A stretch of DNA of 64,000 bases from contig JAOBSW010000887.1 in assembly GCA_026214975.1 (NCBI GenBank), positions 21,073-85,072 on the forward strand. Direction: 5' to 3'. Made by a program: the position numbers and the translations under genes. This document shows positions 25,101 through 36,128 of this stretch, in pieces. The DNA comes from Gentiana macrophylla (lineage: Eukaryota > Streptophyta > Magnoliopsida > Gentianales > Gentianaceae). The stretch's first letter is position 1; each line of letters begins with the position of its first letter. The notes under the pieces are model-generated. The model saw nothing but the letters and a program-made list of their open reading frames with translations, was not told where the DNA came from and did not search any database.

Positions 25101-25461
25101 GCCGGCCTCACTATAGGGCCGCCTGCGTGAATGATCTATGCTTTGGTTCTCACTGTGGTATCTTCTCCTTTCTCTTGAATGTTTCTCTCTCTCACTGAGT
25201 TGGTTTGCTATTGCTTTGCCATTATGCATGAAGTTGTTGGTATCATTTTTTTATTTTCTTGCTAAATGGTTGCGAGAATTGAGCTATGACTCCGTATCTT
25301 CAGGCCAACAGACATAAATAGCGGAGATTTCTATGGAGATGAAAATAGGATTTTCAGGTTTTGGGCTTCATAGAATGCTTTTGCAAGTCTCTAGTGCGGG
25401 TTGTTTTACTCACTCCTCAGTTTCATAAACTTGTACGTGTCTGAACCACTGTATTTGTATC

Positions 25462-25689
25462 TGTTGAAGTATATATAAAATGTTAATTATCTATCTCCCC
25501 AACAGCTTAAGAGTTTGGGAGAGATGTACTTCAACATGGTATCAGAGCAGGGGAGGTCATGAGTTCAAACCCAGCTCCAAGCACAGCTTTCCCAAATAAA
25601 CAAAAAAGCAAGTGTTAAAGACCCACACTTGAGGGGACATGTTGAAGTACATATAAAATGTTAATTATCTACCTTATCAACAGCTTAAG
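25462..25689 (+). mobile_element. TRIM/SMART-type mini-retroelement, 3' truncated
   Basis: 5' LTR 25462-25535 (TGTTGAAGTATATATAAAAT to TACTTCAACA), then the exact iMet primer site TGGTATCAGAGC at 25536-25547 and the B-box-like GAGTTCAAACCC. The purine-rich TTGAGGGGACA precedes the second LTR, which begins at 25640. That LTR is lost after CAGCTTAAG at about 25689. No coding capacity. It is the kind of insertion often found in plant introns, here between exons of the TFIIIC-like locus. Confidence 0.85.
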
Positions 25690-27201
25690 GATCTTATGTT
25701 TTGCTTTCCCAATTCATTTTCAGGAAATTGATTTTGTTCAATTCAACTAGATTAATTGATTTTAGTAGTTGATTAGCAGTGGTTTGGTAATCTGGAGGCT
25801 TTTATATGTTTTCAGGTTCACAATTTTGATGTTGATCTCTTGAATCCAATGTACCAAGAAAGGTGAATTTTCCCCTTTATGCTATCCTTATTCATTTAAA
25901 TTTTTTTATCTGCTTTTTCTTTAAGTGCTTAAATAAATATTAAGTTGCACATCTCCCCAGAAACTCAACTTCTTAGCTAGATCATAATATAACATGGTAC
26001 TATTAGAGTGTGAAATTGAGTGTTTGAATTTCACTAGTACAACCGGTATCCTGTTTATTAAAGAATATAAACAGGATGTTGTTTTTTAGATGCTTATATT
26101 TCGAGCAAACTCAACAGGACACATAAGGCAGCAATTGAATTCCTTTGGATTGGAGGGCAGCAGCTGGATCTGTCCTTGACTCGTGTCCAGATTTTTATCA
26201 TGAAGCCTTTCTTGATTTCCCCGAGAAAGAGCTAATAAGTTGGAAGGATAATATCCCAAAGTCTCAAGCGGTATCAACAAGGCAGCTACACACTTTCGGA
26301 TTCAATATATCTTACATAATTGGTTGAGACACACTTTCGGATTCCAATCCGATGTTTGCATGATAAAACGCGTATATTTCTCTCAAGCATCCCATCTCGT
26401 CAGCTACATATCATCAACATTCTCAGCAGGCATGTAGTACTTAAAGAGTTAAATCTCGATGAAATGCATTTCAACAAGGCAGGTGTTAAAGGGCCTAATG
26501 GTGATGAAGAAGAAGGAATGTTGTGGTTGAAGCTAGTAAAGGATAGTGAAAACGAGCGGCTTATTTGTTACAACTTTTCTTCTGTATTATTAAAATTGGC
26601 TTCTGGCTCTGTGATTTGCGGATACAAGGGGCTGGTGTGGACCAAATGATGCAATGGACATCTCTAAATAAACGCAATCTACAGGATCAAACTATAAGTA
26701 GACTTGCAAAAGAAGTTAAGAAACACAAGGATAGGTATAACACATCTAATCTATACAAATTACACTTATTTTCAACAACTTAAACTTTGAGGTTTTTAGT
26801 TTTTTCTCGATTAATTTGCAGGTTTGGTTCATATGGTGTCCAGATTGTAGAAGATAAATGCAGTTTATGTTCAACTCCTGTCTCATTCAAATATGTAGAA
26901 TTCACTTTATGTCAGAGTCACAAAATTTTTTCTATGGAAGTCTGCCATGTTTCTTCCTCATGGTTTTGCAGGTCTTGTCACAGAAGGGCATCGAAACTGG
27001 CTCCTCAAAATGGTAGCCTATACTTGTTGGATACTTGTCCGGATCCAACAAGTAACGGCGCATAAATGGAAGAATTAACGGAGATAAACAAGAGAAATTT
27101 TCATTGAAAGAAGAAGAAACTCAGAGTTTTAGACTTTAACATACAATAGCATAAAACTTTCACACCCGTTACCTATTCGATCTCACCCCCTTATATCCAA
27201 A

Positions 27202-27221
27202 TCTCTCTCTCTCTCTCTCTG
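27202..27221. repeat. (CT)n microsatellite
   Basis: About ten CT units between the TFIIIC-like stop and the MULE. CT runs are common in plant untranslated regions. Confidence 0.9.
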
Positions 27222-27854
27222 TGAATTGCCAGCTCATCTAGGTGATATCATCACTTACTAAGTGATGTCACTATCCCAAAAACAGAAAATAAAATAGGGG
27301 CGTTCATTTATTAAGGTCGGTCAAAGGGTGAATTCATTTAAAAGGGTCTGCTTTATATTCAATCATTTAAGAGGGATTGTTATAATAAGAGGGGCCCACT
27401 TCACTCCCATTAGCTCGACGTCCAACTTTTGCCGTTACTTGAATATTATTTTAAAAAAATGTTTTCTTTTCTTTTATTTATTTTTATTTTCTTTATTTTT
27501 ATTCATGGGACCCACCCACCAAATGTAAACCAACGAGATCGGAACCCCTTTCACTCTTTCACTCTTCTTCCTAAAACAACTGCAAATTGAGATCATTCCA
27601 CCCTCAAATTGAGATCATTCCAACTACAATTCGATATCCCACTGAAATTCCATCCCCCATTTCATATCTTCTTCAAGATTTAAGTCCATTGTAATTCGTT
27701 TTCACTGAAATCATAGTGTGGTGAACCCATTCACACTGATCCTTACCTTGCTAATTCAACTTGCTGCACTCGTAGATTTCACGCCAATTACAGAGTGAGT
27801 GTTTATATAGCCTTTAAATTGTTTCTCCTTAGTTAATTGAGGCTAATTTGTTTG

Positions 27855-28028
27855 GATTAGTTGTAAAGATTACACATGTAGCTAATTACTCAAACGAAAA
27901 TGGATAAGATTAGTTGCTTATATGTTAGTTTTGGAGATTATGGTTAATTAATTTGTTTGTTTTGATTAGTTGCAAAGATTACACATGTAGCTAATTACTC
28001 AATCCAAAATTGATAAGATTAGTTGCTA
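27855..28028 (+). repeat. 65-bp direct duplication in the MULE leader
   Basis: Units 27855-27919 and 27964-28028 share AAGATTACACATGTAGCTAA and ATAAGATTAGTTGCT. They lie in what looks like a 5' untranslated intron (GTGAGT at about 27795, acceptor GTAGCAG at 28159-28165) upstream of the transposase ATG. Confidence 0.75.
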
Positions 28029-28179
28029 ATAGTATCTTCATCTTTCTCCTTAGTTAATCAATTCTTCATTATAAAAAACTTAAACAATATGCTCTTTTAT
28101 GTTACATATACAGTTTTGTTATGTTTTTTTAGAGATTAATACAAATTAATTGATTATGGTAGCAGGTCCATTTGAAGTA

Positions 28180-30744
28180 ATGGATCATGTATGGATACAT
28201 GTTTGTTATCCAGTTGAGGTTATAGAAGATAGGGATGGTAAATGGGAATGGAAGTATGTTGGTCAAGGAAAGAGAAAATTGAGGGCAATCATGATTCATT
28301 AAAACATATCCTTTACAGAGTTGTACGGTCAGGTGGTCAAGGAGTTGGGGATCGATACAAAACGGAAAGAAATAGAAATGCAATGTATTGTGCCAATAAC
28401 ATCAAACTTTCCATGTGCACCACCGATGGTGATTGATTCGGATAGTAGTGTGAAGTGGTCAGTATCTTTTTCCGAAAAAACATACGTAGGTATTAGCCTC
28501 ATTGATAAAGATGATAGAAATGATGGTTTGAATGGTGTGGACAAGGATGGTTTGAATGGTGTGGATAAGGATGGTTTGAATGGTGTGGGGAAGGATGGTT
28601 TGAATGGTGTGGAGAAGGATAGTACTAATGGTGTGGAGAAGGAAATGTCGAAAGGTTGGGAGAATGTGGACAACTGTGAAATGCCTACTATGAGTGAGCT
28701 GATTGATGATTATGTTGAGGAAGCATGTAACGAAATCAATGGGGAATTTAATAGTGATGATCCGTTATTGTCAAATGGAGCTGGTGATGTGAATTTGGAA
28801 CCCTTCGAGAAGCGTAATGTTCACAGGCCTCCAAATGAAGAATTATAAACATCTGAAAGTGTTGATGTTGACGAGGAAACGGGGAGGATACCTGAAAGTG
28901 TAGATGATTACGTGCAAATGAGTGCACCGAAACAAAATTCTGTTCCTGATAAAATTAGTGGTGTGAGTGATATTGATCCTGGTGTACCACTGGAGAGGGT
29001 CTCAGACAATGAAGATATTCATGTCCATGACGTGTTTGAATCAAAGGACTTATTGAAACAAGCGTTAGAGTTGTTGGCTGTGAAATATCACTTTGAATTT
29101 ATAACGGAAAAATCATCCAAAGCCATTTATGCCGTGAATTGTCAAGATTAATCTTGTAAATGGCATATGCGGGCAACAAGGATGGGAGCAAAAAGGGCAG
29201 GAGCAATAGGGATATGAGAAGGGTCGGAAAAGTTTGAAGTGCAAGTTTACAAGAAGTTACATACTTGTTCTCTCACTGTTCGGAATAGAGATCATAATAA
29301 CGCATCCTACACTTTCATAGCAAGGGAGTTTTATCATATCTTTACGGATCCGAAACATGAATTTTTACCACAAAATGCAATTGTAGAATTTCGTTGGATC
29401 TATGGATATACCATAATCTATCAAAAGACATGGATGGCAAAAAACTATGCAATGGAAATGTTAGCGGGTAATCCAAGTGAAAATTATGCCGAAGTGCCGA
29501 AGTATCTTCATATGTTGAAGATGAGTAATCCAGAAACTGTGGCTGAGATATCTACCAAAAACATTGGTGAGTTCAAATATTGTTTTGTTTGCCTTGGGCA
29601 GACAATAAGAGCATTTCAATCAAATTTGTTACGTCCTGTTGTTGTTGTGGATGGTACCTTTTTGAGCTCGGTATATAAAGGTGTTTTACTAACGGCGCTA
29701 TGTGAAGATGCAAATAAGCAAGTGTATCCTATTAAGTGGCAATTGTTGATTCGAAAACAATTCATCATGGAAATGGTTTTTATTGATTGAAGAAAATCAT
29801 CTGGGACACGAAAGAGCTCGTTATAGTTTCTGATCGTGCTGAAAGCATAAAGCACGGAATGAAGACAGTGTTTAAGAACGCTGTTCATGGACATTGTATG
29901 TTTCACATCAGAAGGAATTTGGAAACTCAATTTCCATGACATGATGTCAGACGCTTGTTCGAATGGACTACACAGGCGTATCGTAAGAGTGAATTTATAG
30001 CTTTGTTTGAAGCCTTATGTAGAAAAACACACGATGAACCACCGATTTGCAAGTGAAAAAAAAAAAAGCGATTAGAGAATATTTGCCTAAAGAAGGGTTT
30101 CATTATTGGGCAAGGGCATGGTTTAAAGCTAAGAGGTACAACATCATGACGTCAAACAACTGCTTTGAGTCATTTAACGAGAAGCTAAAAAAGCTCGAGA
30201 ATTAAGTGTGATTGGTTTGCTCGAAGCGTATCCGTGAGATAATGCAAGAATGGTTTGCTAAGAGACATTGTCTTGCCAAGGCTTGTAACACTCCTCTAAC
30301 CCTTTGAAATGGAAGCTTTAATGGTTGAGAAATACAAGGCATATTTGGGTTTAGAATGTGGTGATGTTCAAAACCCTGTTTATAATGTTCGTGAAGGTGT
30401 GAAAAGCTATTGTGAACGTGCTAAATAATACATGTTCATGTGAAGAATTTGAGGCACACCTATTTCCATGTAGACATGCAATTGTTGCCATAAAGATGAA
30501 TCGAACAAATGGGTATAATCATTGTAGCGCTCATTACACAACGGAATGTTGGAGGAGGTTATATTGTGAAGCTATTTATCCTTTGACTAATAAAGATGAA
30601 GTTGTTTTCCCTAACAATGTGCTTGCTAAGAGAGTTTTTCCCACATCGGGACTGAAGAGGCAGGCTGGTAGACCCCAAAAGAAGAGGAAGAGATATGCCA
30701 GAGAAGCACAGGAGAAGAGGAGAGTTCTTGAAGGTGTTGATTAA
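28180..30744 (+). pseudogene. MULE transposase (MuDR/FAR1 class), decayed
   Basis: Starts MDHVWIHVCYPVEVI at 28180, a typical MULE N-terminus, 15 bases after a splice-acceptor-like AG. Order: N-terminal domain; acidic region with 8-residue repeats (28522-28641); a MuDR DNA-binding domain (about 29030-29190: VFESKDLLKQALELLAVKYH, then CQD.SCKWHMRA); and the catalytic core start (29620-29740: RPVVVVDGTFLSSVYKG and a DANKQVYPI block). Further on are IVSDRAESIKHGMKTVF and HCMFHIRRNL (about 29820-29925), then a SWIM zinc finger (30420-30485: CSCEEFEAHLFPCRH). It ends in a basic AT-hook-like GRPQKKRKR tail. One frame runs from 28180 to about 29750 but carries stops at 28300 (TAA), 28846 (TAA), 29149 (TAA) and 29215 (TGA). 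Frameshifts follow in 29740-30410. It cannot make active transposase as read. Confidence 0.85.
28522..28641 (+). repeat. 24-bp coding repeat, five units
   Basis: Five consecutive 24-bp units encode D-G-L-N-G-V-[D/G/E]-K (the last is DSTNGVEK) inside the transposase's acidic linker. The unit length is a multiple of three, so copy-number change would preserve frame. Confidence 0.95.
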
Positions 30745-31237
30745 CGGGGTAAGAGTATAATTAATCTGCATGGTGAATTTCCTAATATTTATGTAGAAAG
30801 ATGTTGTAACAAGTGTTCAACAAGGTGTATTTCCTAATGTGTTGGATAATTATGTATTGGAACTTTATGTGTTGTGATGTTTTTCAATGTATAAAAACAA
30901 GCATTATGAATGTATGTTATATAATCTTCAGTTTACGATTTCTGAGCATACAATATGGAGTCATGTGTTATAATATAACACAATTTCAACGCTCACTTGC
31001 AGGTTTTACACATTTGCAGGAGAGTATATCATTCAATTGCATTAACTCACTTGTACCATGAATTTGGGATTTTGGGAGATTTCCGGCGGGAATTTTGGGA
31101 TTTTGTGGAGTAAATGTTACCCTTTTTTGTTATTCACATAATAATAATAATTAATAAATAAAAATAGATATCTCACCATTAAAAAGAGTATGTTGGAAAA
31201 AAAAAGTATGTTGGAAATTAATAAAAACTATTTGAAT
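30745..31237. other. MULE spacer, no gene seen
   Basis: AT-rich sequence between the transposase stop and the minisatellite. Short open frames exist but resemble no protein family. TTTGGGATTTTGGGAGATTT-type runs near 31060-31110 are slightly repetitive. Confidence 0.5.
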
Positions 31238-33347
31238 CATCTTGGGTGGCATTAGGTTTGACCGTCAACGATCCATACAATGATCATCTTGGGTGGTATT
31301 AGGTTTGAGTGTCATTGATCCATACACTGATCATACTGGGTGGTATTAGGTTTGACCGTCATTGATCCATACAATGATCATACTGGGTGGTATTAGGTTT
31401 GACCGTCACTGATCCAAACACTAATCATACTAATCCATACACTGATCATACTGGGTGGTATTAGGTTTGACCGTCACTAATCTATACAATGATCATACTG
31501 GGTGGTATTAGGTTTGAGTGTCACTGATCCATACAATGATCATACTAGGTGGTATTAGGTTTGACCGTCATTGATCCATACAATGATCATACTTGTGGTA
31601 TTAGGTTTGACCGTCATTGATCCATACAATGATTATACTGGGTGGTATTAGGTTTGACCGTCACTGATCCATACATTGATCATACTGAGTGTTATTAGGT
31701 TTGACCGTCACTAATCCATACACTGATCATACTGAGTGGTATTAGGCTTGACCGTCAGCGATCCATACAATCATCATACTGGGTGGTATTAGGTTTGAGT
31801 ATCATTGATCCATACACTGATCATACTGGGTGGTATTAGGTTTGACCGTCATTGATCCATACACTGATCATACTGGGTGGTATTAGGTTTGACGGTCACT
31901 GATCCATACAATGATCATACTGGGTGGTATTAGGTTTGAGTGTCATTGATCCATACACTGATCATACTAGGTGGTATTAGGTTTGACCGTCATTGATCCA
32001 TACAATGATCATACTGGGTGGTATTAGGGTTGACCGTCACTGATCCATACACTAATCATACTGGGTGGTATTAGGTTTGACCGTCACTGATCCATACACT
32101 GATCATACTGGGTGGTATTAGGTTTGACCGTCGTTGATCTATACAATGATCATACTGGGTGGTATTAGGTTTGACCGTCAGTGATCCATACACTGATCAT
32201 ACTGGGTGGTATTAGGTTTGACCGTCATTGATGCATACACTGATCATACTGGGTGGTATTAGGTTTGACCGTCAATGACCCATACACTGATCATACTGGG
32301 TGGTATTAGGTTTGACCGTCACTGATCCATACACTGATCATGACCGTCACTGATCCATACACTGATCATACTGGGTGGTATTAGGTTTGACCGTCACTGA
32401 TCCATACAATAATCATACTGGGTGGTATTAGGTTTGAGTGTCATTGATCTATACACTGATCATACTGGGTGGTATTTGGTTTGACCGTCATTGATCCATA
32501 CAATGATCATACTAGGTGGTATTAGGTTTGACCGTCACTGATCCATACACTGATCATACTGGGTGGTATTAGGTTTGACCTTCACTGATCCATACAATGA
32601 TCATACTGGGTGGTATTAGGTTTGACCGTCATTGATCCATACATGATCATATTAGGTGGTATTAGGTTTGGCGACATTGATCCATACTTGCGACCATCTT
32701 TGGGTGGTATTAGGTTTGACCGTCATTGATCCATACAATGATCATCTTGGGTGGTATTAGGTTTGAGTGTCATTGATCCATACATTGATCATCTTGGGTG
32801 GTATTTGGTTTGACCGTCATTGATCCATACAATAATCATCTTTGGGTGGTATTAGATTTGACCGTCAGCGATCCATACACCGATCATCTTGGGTGGTATT
32901 AGGTTTGACCGTCATTGATCCATACAATGATCATACTGGGTTGTATTAGGTTTGACTGTCATTGATCCATACGTTGATCATACTAGGTGGTATTAGGTTT
33001 GACCGACATTGATCAATACACTGATCATACTGGGTGGTATTAGGTTTGACCGTCACTGATCCATACAATGATCATACTGGGTGGTATTAGGTTTGAGTGT
33101 CATTGATCCATACAATGATCATACTGGATGGTATTAGGTTTGACCGTCATTGATCCATACACTGATCATACTGGGTGGTATTAGGTATGACCGTCATTGA
33201 TCCATACAATGATCATACTGGGTGGTTTTAGGTTTGACTGTCATTGATCCATACACTGATCATACTAGGTGGTATTAGGTTTGACCGTCATTGATCCATA
33301 CACTGATCATACTGGGTGGTATTAGGTTTGACCGTCAATGATCCATA
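31238..33347. repeat. 47-bp minisatellite, about 45 units
   Basis: Unit contains CATACTGGGTGGTATTAGGT, then TTGACCGTCA, then TGATCCATACA.TGAT. Most units differ by a few substitutions. Two variant classes recur: GAGTGTC replacing GACCGTC (31307, 31516, 31797 as GAGTATC, 31938, 32436, 32765, 33095) and CATCTTGGG replacing CATACTGGG (first units and about 32690-32890). The last three GAGTGTC variants are 329 and 330 bp apart, seven units, which suggests higher-order amplification. A partial unit lies near 31420-31440 and another near 32340. No coding potential. Confidence 0.95.
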
Positions 33348-33455
33348 GAGTTATTGTCGTTAAATCCCGGATAATTCCCAATAAGTGTTATTGTAATTAA
33401 ATTCCGGATAATTCCCGATAGTGTTGTTGTCAAAAAATTCCGGATAATTTTAATT
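33348..33455 (+). repeat. Short tandem repeat, period about 36 bp
   Basis: Three imperfect units of GTTATTGT..TTAAATTCCGG followed by ATAATTCCCGATAGT, directly after the minisatellite. A GACTC run (33491-33507) follows. Confidence 0.7.
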
Positions 33456-33535
33456 AATAATTATTGTAATTGATAACAAAATAGTCGATTCGACTCGACT
33501 CGACTCATTATAGTATTGATTTGATTCTTTCCCAC

Positions 33536-33543
33536 TATAAAAA
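33536..33543 (+). promoter_or_regulatory. TATA box of the small acidic gene
   Basis: TATAAAAA about 100 bp before the ATG at 33639, with a C-rich leader between them. Correct spacing for a plant promoter with a short 5' leader. Motif-based call. Confidence 0.5.
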
Positions 33544-33638
33544 GGTATACAAGGGGATAAGCCTCGGATTACCACTTACCCTGATTTTCGCGGCTAGCAT
33601 CTACCCATTCCAAGCGGCAAGCATCATCTACTTGAACC

Positions 33639-34315
33639 ATGAACGGTAATTTCTAAGTGTCAATTTTTTGTTTTTCGATATTTATAGTAATTGGTTTCGA
33701 TAATTATAAAACCCAGATTTCATTGCTTATAAAACCCGCAATTTTTTTTGTTTTTCTGTAATTATGTTCAATTGTCAATCTGACTTGTCATTCTTTGTTA
33801 TCTTCAACAAACTAAGCATTGATTCTGCAACTTAATGTTTCTGATGAAGGGTGAATCAATTGATCTATTTGAAAGTGTGTGTTTCTTTGTGTGTTTGAGT
33901 GTTAAATTGAGTGAACCATTGTGTTGTTTTTCTACAATGATGAATGTGTAAACGATGGATCTAATTTAGGTGTTTGTGATATAGTTATTTTTCTGGGTTA
34001 ACAATTTAATGTTTCTGATGAAGGATTGGTGGCGATTAATGAGACTCGTTTATTGAGTATTGAGGAGATTGAAGATCTTCAACATCAGGAATATGAAGAG
34101 ATGATGAACAACATTAAGGAACTTGAAGATCTTGAACATAAAGAATATGACTGATGATTAAGGAAAGGGAGTATTTTGAGGAACTAATGAAAATCGCCAT
34201 TGAAATGGAAGAGGAAGAAAAAGAAAGGCTGGGGCCTGCACAACATCGGGATTACTATGATTCCTGTGGAAATGAAGTCGACTCTTCGGACTCCGAAGGT
34301 GTAATCATTTTCTAA
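33639..34315 (+). CDS. Small acidic coiled-coil protein, one intron (unknown)
   Basis: ATGAACG at 33639-33645 ends at a GTAATT donor, and a 378-bp intron ends GATGAAG at 34023. Joining exon 2 (34024 on) restores a clean frame: MNGLVAINETRLLSIEEIED, continuing LQHQEYEEMMNNIKELEDLE to a TGA at 34152-34154, 45 residues. Without a break, a second frame overlaps the stop (ATG 34154) and runs 53 codons (MIKEREYFEELMKIAIEMEE ... SDSEGVIIF) to 34313-34315. It continues the same Glu/Lys-rich helical pattern, so the two were probably one protein of about 100 residues, broken by a small indel or read error. The protein is strongly acidic, predicted helical, with no signal peptide or membrane segment. 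I recognise no family. It lies inside the MULE, downstream of the minisatellite, with its own TATA box. Confidence 0.5.
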
Positions 34316-34987
34316 CAAAAATGTGTAATGTAAACATGAATGTAATTTTGTTGTTTAATGTGTTAATTTGTGTAATGTGTAATGTTAATATGAATTGTTA
34401 TCCTTGATTATAATCGTTCAATGCGTGTTATTAGTACTGTCTGGTTGAACATTGTAATAGAATGTATTACTCAAAATGAAAATGATCATGAAATGATACA
34501 TTGATACGCAGACAAAAATAATAAGGAACTCCAATGATGAACCAATTTGTTGTTACAAGATTGTGAGTAAAGAACCATACACAAAGTTCAGGTTTTTATC
34601 TATTTATACTATAAGGAAACACACATGTAAAATACCCAAATAAAACTAAAGACACCATATAAATAGATACATAATTCATAAAAGATTACAAATAGATATT
34701 CTAATTGAGTACGCATACATATCGAAATAGATATTTCATACAATAGAATTTCATAGATAATATAATTCATATAAATAGATATATAATTTAAACCATTTCA
34801 TTGGATTCTTCATCTGATAAATTCCACGGCAAGTCTCCAACTGATTAGACGAAAGTGAAGAAGGGTTATGATGGGGCGGCAATAAATGGGGCAGGAATAT
34901 TGAACCGTGTGAAGTGAACCAACGTCTACTCAATTTATTTTGGAATTAAATAGGAAACCTACCCCCTCCTACCATTTACTTAAAAAA
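34316..34987. other. AT-rich MULE spacer, no gene seen
   Basis: Nothing with family resemblance. Short repeats of AATAGATA and ATTACAAATAGATATT foreshadow the triplicated segment to the right. Confidence 0.5.
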
Positions 34988-35185
34988 ACTAGAAATGTAT
35001 TACATAATGACAATAGATAATGACAATATATTACATAATGACAATAGATTACAAATAGATATTGTACTTGATTACAAATAAGTACTTCTAATCTATTAAA
35101 AAAACATGAAACCCTAATTTTCCCATAAACAAATAACAATCTAAAAAATCACATAAAATCACTTAAACCGAAACCCTAATGTTTA

Positions 35186-35393
35186 CTCCCTCCGCCCCGA
35201 TATATTAGGGTGTATTGACTTTACACACAGTTTAAGAAAATTAATAAATGACTTGTTTTTTAAGAGGGGGTGGCTAATAATATTTCATTGTTTTGTGTGA
35301 AACTGAAAACGATGCAATCGGAATGTGAGAATGCCTTATATTATGGGACAAAGCCAAAAAGCTAAATAGACTTATATTACGGGACGGAGGGAG
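35186..35393. mobile_element. Stowaway-type MITE, copy 1
   Basis: 208 bp with inverted ends CTCCCTCCGCCCCGATATA and CTCCCTCCGTCCCGTAATA (read inward) and TA duplications at 35184-35185 and 35394-35395. Non-coding. Confidence 0.9.
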
Positions 35394-35656
35394 TAGCATA
35401 TTTTTCCCTACCGGAAATTTCATTATAAACATACAAAACCCTAAATAAGTATTTCTAATCTTTTACAACCATGTCAATAGATAATGAAAACTAGAAATGG
35501 ATTACATAATGACAATAGATTACAAATACATATTGTACTTAATTACAAATGAGTACTTCTAATCTATTAAAAAAACATGAAACCCTAATTTTCCCATAAA
35601 CAAATAACAATCTCAAAAATCACATAAAATCACTTAAACCGAAACCCTAATGTTTA

Positions 35657-35854
35657 CTCCCTCCGCCCCGATATATTAGGACGTATTGACTATACACATA
35701 GTTTAAGAAAATTAATAAATGAGTTGTTTTTTAAGCGGGGGTGGCTAATAATATTTCATTGTTTAGTGTGAAACTGAAAACGATGCAATCGGAATGTGAG
35801 AATGCCTTATATTATGGGACAAAGAAATGGACTTATATTACGGGACGGAGGGAG
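35657..35854. mobile_element. Stowaway-type MITE, copy 2
   Basis: 198 bp, near-identical to 35186-35393 with a short internal deletion near its right end, TA on both sides. It arose by segmental duplication, not by a second insertion, because its flanks are duplicated too. Confidence 0.9.
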
Positions 35855-36128
35855 TAGCATATTTTCCCCCATCATAAATTTCATTATAAACATACAAAAC
35901 CCTAAATAAGTATTTCTAATCTTTTACAACCATGCCAATAGATAATGAAAACTAGAAATGGATTACATAATGAAAATAGATAATGACAATAGATTACAAA
36001 TACATATTGTACTTGATTACAAATGAGTACTTCTAATCTATTAAAAAAACATGAAACCCTAATTTCCCCATAAACAAATAACAATGTAAAAAATCACATA
36101 AAATCATTTAAACCGAAACCCTAATGCT

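Larger units (their letters stand above)
20790..27065 (+). pseudogene. Disrupted TFIIIC-subunit-like WD40 gene
   Basis: Scattered exons match, in order, a plant WD40/TFIIIC-delta-type protein (RNA polymerase III initiation factor subunit; Arabidopsis At3g49400 family, recalled not searched). Pieces seen: FASGHLL near 20822; NPAAPLGPRGLITLQ and FPIGVIDRKG (20932-21016); RPCVRSISWSPIGLAP (about 21440-21498); CTNEGCVKLYRMPF (about 21660); VVDVTDMLHSYLASVNFEE (22428-22517); RAHDSWVNALSFA (about 23325); VKIWQAYVKELVESSG (about 23521); LAFGKGSGSFEVWILDL and HIVTGLAWAFGGKCLYSCS (23740-23983, across an intron); SWILHDNALTEVPLPSNTPW (about 24073); QLHIINILSRHVVLKELNLD (about 26400); and a C-terminal zinc region, CSLCSTPVSF...WFCRSCHRRASKLAPQ, ending at TAA 27063-27065. 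GT-AG intron edges are visible at most pieces. The first ~20 codons are missing, there is a stop at about 23109, and frames shift near 23745, 24066 and 26150, so as read it is a pseudogene. Confidence 0.7.
34988..36128 (+). repeat. Segmental triplication, period about 460-500 bp
   Basis: Three copies start at CTAGAAATG(T/G)ATTACAT at 34988, 35491 and 35952. The first two carry a MITE at the same point (after CCCTAATGTTTA). The third stops at CCCTAATGCTAATAATATTT, where the MITE's left part is missing, so it is truncated or a deletion product. High identity points to recent tandem duplication after the MITE insertion. Confidence 0.85.

Noticed and set aside
25536..25575. tRNA gene suggested by TGGTATCAGAGC and a B-box-like motif
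   Set aside because: No acceptor or anticodon stem can be built. It is the primer binding site of a TRIM; the same applies at 3432, 3690 and 13128.
31238..33347. CRISPR-like array of regularly spaced repeats
   Set aside because: Repeats are head-to-tail 47-bp units with no unique spacers, in plant nuclear DNA. It is a minisatellite.
34152..34156. TGATG stop-start overlap read as translational coupling
   Set aside because: Coupling of this type is a bacterial habit. In a plant gene an indel or read error is the simpler explanation.
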